DNA from: a virus | Direction: 5' to 3' (one strand) | DNA: 35,953 nucleotides | Virus record (IMG/VR): IMGVR_UViG_3300025594_000027 | Span: 1 to 35,953 of that record | Part shown: positions 29,724 to 35,953 of the stretch, piece by piece | Layout: every line of letters starts with the position of its first letter | Position numbering within the stretch: position 1 is the first letter of the stretch | The notes under the pieces: model-generated | What the model was told of the DNA's origin: nothing | Database searches by the model: none | Seen by the model: only the letters and a program-made list of their open reading frames with translations | Program-made: the position numbers and the translations under genes

Positions 29724-30791
29724 ATGGCTACAATTGGCGGTCGAGCTACCACAGGCCCAGCTGGAGGCGTTGCCTCTGGAACTAGTAACAGCAATGTTTC
29801 ACAACGTGAAGATCTTGCTAACTTCATCTCCCTTATCACTCGTGATGAGACTCCTTTCCTGTCGTCTATCGGCAAGAGCAAAGCTACTGCAATCTACCAC
29901 GAATGGCAGACTGACGAGCTAGCTGCACCCGGCAACTCTAAGCTGGTTGACGGTGCTGACTACGCACAGCCCGGTGCTTCTCAAACTGAAGGCGGTGCTG
30001 CGTTCAACCCTGTTGGCCCATCACGCACTCGCTTGGGTAACTACACTCAGATCAACGGTAAGACTATCGCTGTATCCGGCACCCGCCGTGCAGTAGATCA
30101 GGCTGGCGTTGCTGATGAGTACGCATACCAGTTAAAGAAGCGTGGTACTGAGCTTCGCCGTGACATCGAGCACGATCTGGTAAATGGCTATCAGGTTGCT
30201 AACGGCTCAGGTACTCGTACCATGGGTGGCTTCCAGTCATACGTAAATGACGAGAAGACTTGTACTTTTGCTTCTGGTACTGCTATTGGCGCTAACGCTG
30301 GTAAGGGCACTCACGCTCCTACTTTGCTTGCTGATGCTTCTCGTTCAGCACTGAGCCTGACTGACATTGATGGCACCATGCAGAAGATTTACGAGCAAGG
30401 CGGTAAGGCAACTAAGATCATGTTGTCTCCTAAGCTTCGCCGTGACTTCTCTGACCTGATGGTTGGTGACACTGGTGTTCAGCGTAACATTGATGCAGAT
30501 GGCAAGTTACGTCAGTCTGTTGATATCTACATGTCTGACTTTGGTGATCTGATGGTAGTTCCAAACTACATCATGGGTCTCCAGACTGGCACTGTTGGTA
30601 CTGCTAATGACTACTCTGATTCATGTGCACTTGTATATGATCCTCAGTGGTTTGCAGTTGCATCTCTGCGTCCTTTGGCCGAAGTAGATGTAGGTCAGAA
30701 AGGTGACTCTACTGTCGGTATGCTGGTAGAAGAGAACACGTTTGAAGTTAAGAACCCATTGGGTTGTGGTGCTATCTACGGTCTTAAGTAA
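29724..30791 (+). CDS. Major capsid protein (DUF5309/SU10 type)
   Basis: 355 residues. The N-terminal segment LISLITRDETPFLSSIGKSKATAIYHEWQTDEL is the signature of the DUF5309/SU10 capsid family, which has an HK97 fold. Further typical parts: RTRLGNYTQINGKTIAVSGTRRAVDQAG, KRGTELRRDIEHDLVNG, and C-terminal PLAEVDVGQKGDST. AAGGAA precedes the ATG. Codon use is richer in GC-ending codons than neighbours, as expected for the most highly expressed gene. An intrinsic terminator follows at once. Confidence 0.95.
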   Translation: MATIGGRATTGPAGGVASGTSNSNVSQREDLANFISLITRDETPFLSSIGKSKATAIYHEWQTDELAAPGNSKLVDGADYAQPGASQTEGGAAFNPVGPSRTRLGNYTQINGKTIAVSGTRRAVDQAGVADEYAYQLKKRGTELRRDIEHDLVNGYQVANGSGTRTMGGFQSYVNDEKTCTFASGTAIGANAGKGTHAPTLLADASRSALSLTDIDGTMQKIYEQGGKATKIMLSPKLRRDFSDLMVGDTGVQRNIDADGKLRQSVDIYMSDFGDLMVVPNYIMGLQTGTVGTANDYSDSCALVYDPQWFAVASLRPLAEVDVGQKGDSTVGMLVEENTFEVKNPLGCGAIYGLK

Positions 30792-30812
30792 GACTTTAGA
30801 GTAACATCTATG

Positions 30813-30848
30813 GGGGGAGTTGCTTTAGGGCTTCTCCCCCTTTTTTTT
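30813..30848 (+). terminator. Strong intrinsic terminator after capsid gene
   Basis: GGGGGAG (30813-30819) pairs with CTCCCCC (30834-30840), 14-nt loop, followed by eight Ts. Expected to set high capsid message levels relative to downstream genes. Confidence 0.92.
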
Positions 30849-30874
30849 ATTATTGCTTTAGGAGATAAGTAATT

Positions 30875-31102
30875 ATGATGGTAATTAAAGGTACAATTGG
30901 AACAACAGCTAATGGCTTCACAGCTGGAACACAATACAACCTCCCTGCTGAGGACTGCGTGTGGGTAACCGCAGACGCAACAGGTGGTGGTTATGAACTA
31001 ACATCAGGACGCTTCATTAAGGGTAGCATTGACTTTGTTATTGTTAACCCAGTGTTGGGTGTTATTGGTAAGACTGGTCGCTTTGTAGCGATAACTAATT
31101 AA
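30875..31102 (+). CDS. Hypothetical late protein, 75 aa
   Basis: Frame MMVIKGTIGTTANGFTAGTQYNLPAEDCVWV, beta-rich with many Gly and Thr. GGAG lies upstream of the first ATG. Its place right after the capsid gene suggests a head decoration or minor head protein, but no family is recognised. Confidence 0.75.
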   Translation: MMVIKGTIGTTANGFTAGTQYNLPAEDCVWVTADATGGGYELTSGRFIKGSIDFVIVNPVLGVIGKTGRFVAITN

Positions 31103-31121
31103 GATATAAGAGGTGGGACTA

Positions 31122-31439
31122 ATGGATTCTAAATACTATGGTATTAATACCGCAGGTGGAATGACAGGTGGTATTGATACAGACACAGGTGATTTCCAGA
31201 TTCATCAAGACGCTGCACCTTTTATAGCGCAAGCTAAAGCTGATCGAGAAGGAACCCGTATAGGGCGTAAAGACATTGGGTACAAGAAGGCATGTACTAT
31301 TCCTGATATCGTAGCTTTAGATATTTTAACTAAATACAAGATTGATGTACACGATGCAAACTTCATGCACGACCCTACCGCAGTTCGTAAGGTTATTGCA
31401 ATAATGAAGTCAGAGTATCCAGCATTAATGTCATACTAG
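31122..31439 (+). CDS. Hypothetical late protein, 105 aa
   Basis: The ATG at 31122 (MDSKYYGINTAGG) has GAGG upstream; a GTG at 31113 is an unlikely alternative. Gly-rich N-terminus, then DIGYKKACTIPDIVALDILTKYKIDVHD and a helical end. Virion or assembly role inferred from position only. Confidence 0.75.
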   Translation: MDSKYYGINTAGGMTGGIDTDTGDFQIHQDAAPFIAQAKADREGTRIGRKDIGYKKACTIPDIVALDILTKYKIDVHDANFMHDPTAVRKVIAIMKSEYPALMSY

Positions 31440-31448
31440 GAGGCAACT

Positions 31449-31724
31449 ATGGCTGAGAGAATTGATAAGAGCAAGATGAAAACTAATACACCAAAGAGAA
31501 CTCCTAGTCATCCAACTAAAAGCCATGTTGTCCTTGCGTCTAGTGGTGGCAAGCAAAAGCTAATACGGTTTGGAGAGCAAGGTGCCTCGACCGCAGGTAA
31601 GCCCAAATCAGGTGAGTCTGATAAGATGAAAGCTAAGCGTAAAAGCTTTAAAGCTCGTCACCAAAAGAACATAAGCAAAGGCCCAATGAGTGCAGCATAT
31701 TGGGCTAATAAAGTTAAATGGTAA
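31449..31724 (+). CDS. Conserved phage basic protein, 91 aa
   Basis: Frame MAERIDKSKMKTNTPKRTP, with HPTKSHVVLASSGGKQKLIRFGEQG and the end RHQKNISKGPMSAAYWANKVKW. I recall near-identical proteins (KAKRxSFKARHxKNIxKG.MSAAYWANKVKW) in many tailed phages. Very basic, function not established; found among head-tail genes. AGGAGG precedes the ATG. Confidence 0.85.
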   Translation: MAERIDKSKMKTNTPKRTPSHPTKSHVVLASSGGKQKLIRFGEQGASTAGKPKSGESDKMKAKRKSFKARHQKNISKGPMSAAYWANKVKW

Positions 31725-31737
31725 CAGGAGAAGCCCA

Positions 31738-32751
31738 ATGGCTACATATACAGATTTAGTAAGAATGGTACGAGATTGGGCTAACCGTGAAGACACGGTG
31801 CTTCCTGATTCTATTATACAATCAAGTTTAAGATATGCCGCAGATGAGTCATATCGCTACCTAGAGATCCCACCTTTGGAGTTCTCCCGGTACTATGTTA
31901 TCCGAAAGGATACAGCCCTAACCTACTGCGTAAAAGCATCTGAAGGTGTTTACACAGTAGCTGTTAGTAACAATATTAAAGATGCTAAGTTTGATAGCAA
32001 TGATACTAATCCTGATGTTGCAAACGCTAGTTTTGCAGTCCCCCATGATACAATCTCTTTCATTGTATTGAGATCTATGGGAACTATTAATAGACCAGAG
32101 ATAGGTTCTACTGTTGGTGGTGTAACGGTTACTGACGTTAACCAAAACAACTACGCAATCATACTGGCATCTGACACACCTAGTGTTCAGAACCACAGTG
32201 CTTATCAAGACACTGTATACAATGAAACTGTAGACACTAAGACTTTCTATGACTATAACGATAACACGCACAACAGTGGATACTTTACTCGTAAGGGATC
32301 AAACATTATAGTTGCTGGTCAACTAGTTAAAGAAGGCGATACAATTGAGTTGTTCTACTATCGTAGACTCGCTGCCCTAGATGCACGTAAGACCATACCC
32401 GCTACGGTTACACTTGCTGAGGCTCAAGCTGACAGTAACACCTATGAGGTGAAGACTGAGGTTGAGTATGAAGCACTTACAGTTTTGGAAAAGAGAACCT
32501 ATCAAGAGATTGAAGGTGAGTATGTCAGGTATGTCGCAGAGATTGGCAATTGGTTGAAAGATCAAAATGAGCGTGTACTACTGTTTGGTGCTTTGCATCG
32601 TTGCTTCGATTACTTACAAGAAGATCAACAATCAGAGAAATATAAAGCTCGCTTTGCAGAAGCTGTACAAGAGTTAAACAACGAAGAGAAGAAACGTAAA
32701 CTCTCCGCTGGTCAAGCTCATGTTAGTTTTGATGCAAGGGGATTAATCTAA
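31738..32751 (+). CDS. Head-tail adaptor / tail-connector protein
   Basis: 337 residues from the ATG at 31738 (MATYTDLVRMVRDWANRED), which has GGAG upstream; an open frame to 31690 overlaps the previous gene and is not used. The N-terminal YTDLVRMVRDWANR...LPDSIIQSSLRYAADESYRYLEIPPLE pattern is typical of podovirus adaptor proteins that sit under the portal. A beta-rich middle carries FYYRRLAALDA, and the C-terminus is helical (GALHRCFDYLQEDQQSEKYKARFAEAVQELN), as in such proteins. Confidence 0.75.
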   Translation: MATYTDLVRMVRDWANREDTVLPDSIIQSSLRYAADESYRYLEIPPLEFSRYYVIRKDTALTYCVKASEGVYTVAVSNNIKDAKFDSNDTNPDVANASFAVPHDTISFIVLRSMGTINRPEIGSTVGGVTVTDVNQNNYAIILASDTPSVQNHSAYQDTVYNETVDTKTFYDYNDNTHNSGYFTRKGSNIIVAGQLVKEGDTIELFYYRRLAALDARKTIPATVTLAEAQADSNTYEVKTEVEYEALTVLEKRTYQEIEGEYVRYVAEIGNWLKDQNERVLLFGALHRCFDYLQEDQQSEKYKARFAEAVQELNNEEKKRKLSAGQAHVSFDARGLI

Positions 32752-32760
32752 GGAGGCAGT

Positions 32761-35700
32761 ATGTCAGATATAACAGATGATAGCGCCCTTGGTGGATCTT
32801 TTGGAGGTTCCGGGGATGATCAAGTTCAAGTCATACCCACAAACCCTGTAGGGCCAGATCCTACAACGAACCTAGTAATTACAGATGATTCGTCATTAGG
32901 TGGATCTTTTGGAGAGAACGGCTCACCTGAAGCAATCACCGCTAACAATGCAGCCGTGGCTGCTGCTAATGCAGCTCAAGCCTCTCAAGTAGCTGCTCTT
33001 AACTCAGAGAATGCTGCGGCCACTAGTGCAACCAATGCGGCTACTAGTGCAACTGAGGCTGCTACAAGCGCCACTGAGTCTGCCACAAGCGCCACTGAAT
33101 CTGCTGCAAGCGCAACTGCTGCTGCTACAAGTGCTCTTGAGTCTTTAGACGCTAGTGCCCTTGCAAGCCAAAGTAAGTTTGAAGCAGAGACTCATGCCGT
33201 TGCTGCTTATAATAGCGAGTTAAGTGCTCTAGCTAGTGAAGCTGCGGCAGCGATAAGTGCTTCAAGTGCTGCCTCATCCGACATAAGTGCTACATCTGCA
33301 TCTGTTTCTGCTCAGCAATACTCTTTAACTGCTGTTACTGGTGCTGACAACAGTGCTGCTAGTGCCAGTGCAGCGGCTTCAAGTGCTGGGTCGGCAGCTA
33401 CTAGTTCCGGGGAAGCCAGCTTAAGTGCTGCCTCCGCAGCTTCAAGTGCAACAAGCGCAGCAAGCAGCTCAACATCATCTGCTCAAAGCGCCACTGAAGC
33501 CGCCACTAGTGAAGTTAACGCTGCTACAAGTGAAGCCAACGCTAGTCTTTCAGCAGGACAAGCTGTTGCAGCATCAACCAGTTCTCTTAACAGTGCAGAG
33601 GCTTCAAGCGCAAGTGCGAGTGCTTCAGCGGCATCTAGTATAGAAGCAGCAACATCTGCTACTTCTGCCTTAGCCAGTGAAGTTGCAAGTGCAAGCTCTG
33701 CTACAACAGCCTTAGCTAGTCAACAAGCTGCTGCTTTAAGTGCTACAGAGGCTGCTGCTAGTGAAGCTGGTGTAGCTCTGGATGCTAGTATTGCAACGTC
33801 AGCTGCCCTTGCTGCTGCTACAAGCGAGACTAACGCTGGTATCAGTGAGACCAATGCTGTAAACAGTGAAGCTAATGCTGCGTCAAGCTCTGTAAGTTCA
33901 GCCTCTAGTGCAGCAAGCTCTCAACTAAGCGCAAATGCTGCTACTGTAAGTGAAGCTAATGCTGCATCAAGTGCTGTTGAAGCTAGTGCGTCTGAGATAG
34001 CCGCAGCGGACAGTGCCGCAGTAGCAGATGCTGCTGAGGTTAGCGCCTTAGCATCTAAAGACGCTGCTGCTGCTAGTGCAACATCTGCAACTAGTAGTGC
34101 TAATGCTGCTGCTGCAAGTGCTGTTGCTGCTGATCAAAGCGACACTAATGCTGAAGGTCACATGAATGATGCTTTGACTTACGCAAACACTGCAAGCACT
34201 GCTGCAACTAATGCTGCTGCAAGTGCTACAAGTGCTTCTAACAGTGCCACCTCAGCTGCATCAAGCGAGACTGCATCAGCTGCTAGTGCATCCGCTGCTT
34301 CAACGTCAGCATCTGCGGCTCAAGCTGCACTTGTTGCCTTTGAGCAAGATTACCTAGGGAGCTTTGCAACGGAACCTACAACAGATAACCAAGGTGGTGT
34401 TTTAGTTGAAGGTGCTTTGTACTTCAACAGCACATCAAACAAACTGTTTGTGTGGAATGGAACGACTTGGGCATCTGTTGTCGATGAGGCTGCCGTACAA
34501 GCTATTGTAGATGCTGAGATTGCAGCACTAGTTGATGGTGCTCCTGCTAACCTAGATACGCTTAATGAACTAGCAGCTGCTATTGGGGATGATCCTATCT
34601 TTAGCACAACTGTCACTAATGCGTTAGCAACTAAGTATGGGGCTGGTGATGATCCAACCTTTGGTGCCTTAATAGCTGACTCTGTACAACTATCAGGTGG
34701 TACAGGCGCTCAAGGAACCCTCACTTGGAACCCAACAGATCAAACACTTGACCTTGTGTCTGATGGTATTACATATCAAATTGGTCAAGAGATGGCTATC
34801 CGTGTTCGTAATGACACAGGTGCTACTATTCCAAACGGAACCCCTGTGTATGTAACAGGTGCCTTAGGTAATAAGATCACTGTGGCACCAGCATCTAATG
34901 TTAGCGATGCGTTATCTGAAACTACTATTGGTGTTACTACAGAGACTATCCTTGATAACGGGGATGGTATGGTAACAACAGGTGGTTTAGTTCGGGGGTT
35001 AGACACCCTTGGTCTAATTGAAGGTGCTGTATTGTACTTAGGTGCCGCAGGTACAGTTACAACTACTAAGCCTGTTTCCCCAGCGCATGTAGTCCTGCTT
35101 GGTTATGTGACAAGAGTTCATCAAACTCAAGGTGCGTTTCTTATAAATGTAATTGATCAGGCAGGTTTGACTGATTTACATGATGTCCTTATTAATACAC
35201 CATTAAACCAACAAGCACTTATTTATGAGACCTCTACTGGTCTATGGAAGAACGTAACCCTTGACCTAGACTTAGTAACAGATGGTGGTGGTGTAACAAC
35301 TAACGATGTCGAGGTTGCTAACTTTACAGCTACAGGTAATGCTGTTGTTGAGGGTGACTTGACTGTTTTAGGAACTACTACTACAGTTAGCTCTCAAAGT
35401 CTTTCTGTTGAAGATAACTTAATCTACCTTAACAACGCATCAGATTTTACTAACGTAGATCTGGGTTGGGTGGGTGGTTACAACGATGGGACTTATGCTC
35501 ACGCTGGTCTGTTCAGGGATGCTACTGATGGATACTTTAAAGTATTCAAAGGCTACTTACCTGAACCCGATACATCAGCGGACATTAACACAGCAGACCC
35601 AAGCTTTGCACTAGCTGACCTTGAAGCTGAGAACTTTAGAGGTGCTTTAGTAGGTAATGCAAGCTCTGCAACAACTGCTAATGTTCTTACTACAGCTAGG

Positions 35701-35953
35701 AATATCTCTTTAACAGGGAATGTTACTGGGTCTATTTCTTTTAATGGCAGTGCAGATGTCTCTATAACTACCATAGTTACTAACGACAGTCACACCCATA
35801 ACACCCAGTACTACCCAAGAGCAGAGGCAGACACTACATTTGCCACTGTAACCCTAGACAATGTAGCCACTTTACCAGCTGGTGTAGTGACTCAGTTGAA
35901 GGGTGACAAGGGTCAGAAAGGTGAAGTTGGTGCTCAAGGTATTCAAGGCATTC
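32761..35953 (+). CDS. Tail fibre protein (partial, runs off window)
   Basis: Starts ATG 32761 (GGAGG upstream) and stays open to the window end, at least 1064 residues. Residues 1-58 contain two DDSxLGGSFG repeats, possibly the tail-binding end. About residues 59-525 are almost only Ala, Ser, Thr, Asn, Glu in units such as AATSATEAATSATES, a long stalk. Then a domain with ALYFNSTSNKLFVWNGTTWASV (about 540), later VEDNLIYLNNASD, SHTHNTQYYPRAEADTTFA (from 1010) common in phage fibres, and finally collagen-like G-x-y (GDKGQKGEVGAQGIQGI). Expected to bind the host surface. Confidence 0.9.
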   Translation, partial: MSDITDDSALGGSFGGSGDDQVQVIPTNPVGPDPTTNLVITDDSSLGGSFGENGSPEAITANNAAVAAANAAQASQVAALNSENAAATSATNAATSATEAATSATESATSATESAASATAAATSALESLDASALASQSKFEAETHAVAAYNSELSALASEAAAAISASSAASSDISATSASVSAQQYSLTAVTGADNSAASASAAASSAGSAATSSGEASLSAASAASSATSAASSSTSSAQSATEAATSEVNAATSEANASLSAGQAVAASTSSLNSAEASSASASASAASSIEAATSATSALASEVASASSATTALASQQAAALSATEAAASEAGVALDASIATSAALAAATSETNAGISETNAVNSEANAASSSVSSASSAASSQLSANAATVSEANAASSAVEASASEIAAADSAAVADAAEVSALASKDAAAASATSATSSANAAAASAVAADQSDTNAEGHMNDALTYANTASTAATNAAASATSASNSATSAASSETASAASASAASTSASAAQAALVAFEQDYLGSFATEPTTDNQGGVLVEGALYFNSTSNKLFVWNGTTWASVVDEAAVQAIVDAEIAALVDGAPANLDTLNELAAAIGDDPIFSTTVTNALATKYGAGDDPTFGALIADSVQLSGGTGAQGTLTWNPTDQTLDLVSDGITYQIGQEMAIRVRNDTGATIPNGTPVYVTGALGNKITVAPASNVSDALSETTIGVTTETILDNGDGMVTTGGLVRGLDTLGLIEGAVLYLGAAGTVTTTKPVSPAHVVLLGYVTRVHQTQGAFLINVIDQAGLTDLHDVLINTPLNQQALIYETSTGLWKNVTLDLDLVTDGGGVTTNDVEVANFTATGNAVVEGDLTVLGTTTTVSSQSLSVEDNLIYLNNASDFTNVDLGWVGGYNDGTYAHAGLFRDATDGYFKVFKGYLPEPDTSADINTADPSFALADLEAENFRGALVGNASSATTANVLTTARNISLTGNVTGSISFNGSADVSITTIVTNDSHTHNTQYYPRAEADTTFATVTLDNVATLPAGVVTQLKGDKGQKGEVGAQGIQGI

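Overview
The window is most of the genome of a lytic podovirus, apparently cut inside the late genes: an unfinished virion gene enters at the left edge and an unfinished tail-fibre gene leaves at the right edge, which fits a circularised or circularly permuted assembly. There is no integrase, repressor or other lysogeny gene and I see no tRNA. The host cannot be read from the sequence. A B12-dependent class II ribonucleotide reductase, ThyX and the general gene set resemble marine podoviruses of Gammaproteobacteria, but that is inference.

Layout. (1) Positions 1-3754, plus strand: the end of the late region, with the tail of one virion gene and an 1156-aa protein that carries all the catalytic motifs of a single-subunit RNA polymerase. 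(2) Positions 3804-3850: a bidirectional terminator between convergent gene blocks. (3) Positions 3849-23140, minus strand: the early/middle block, read leftward. In transcription order it holds many small, tightly packed and mostly unknown proteins (several tiny membrane peptides, two zinc-ribbon proteins, a Gp88-like protein), SSB, a small-terminase candidate, glutaredoxin, a DUF3310 protein, an HNH nuclease, T7-like DNA polymerase, flap/5' exonuclease, RusA, class II RNR, a MazG-like hydrolase, primase-helicase, a T7-type RNA polymerase and ThyX. (4) Positions 23141-23876: a non-coding divergent region full of hairpins and short repeats. (5) Positions 23877-35953, plus strand: packaging and virion genes (TerL, P22-type portal, scaffold, DUF5309/SU10-type capsid, adaptor, long Ala/Ser-rich fibre).

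How it fits together. Replication is T7-like, while the capsid module is of the P22/SU10 kind, so the genome is mosaic. The nucleotide genes (RNR, glutaredoxin, ThyX, MazG-like) feed replication.

The most striking combination is two single-subunit RNA polymerases plus a hairpin element found four times, always 5' of leftward genes. Each copy has a 5-bp CACAC/GTGTG stem and a 3-nt loop on the strand that is the template for leftward transcription. This recalls phage N4, whose virion-packaged RNA polymerase starts early transcription at small template-strand hairpins with 3-nt loops. I propose, as inference, that the 1156-aa polymerase is injected with the DNA and uses these hairpins, and that the 694-aa polymerase serves later genes. 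Other notable items are two paralogous proteins made of G-x-V-x tetrapeptide repeats, a row of consecutive hairpins in the divergent region, and a 158-nt exonuclease/RusA overlap.
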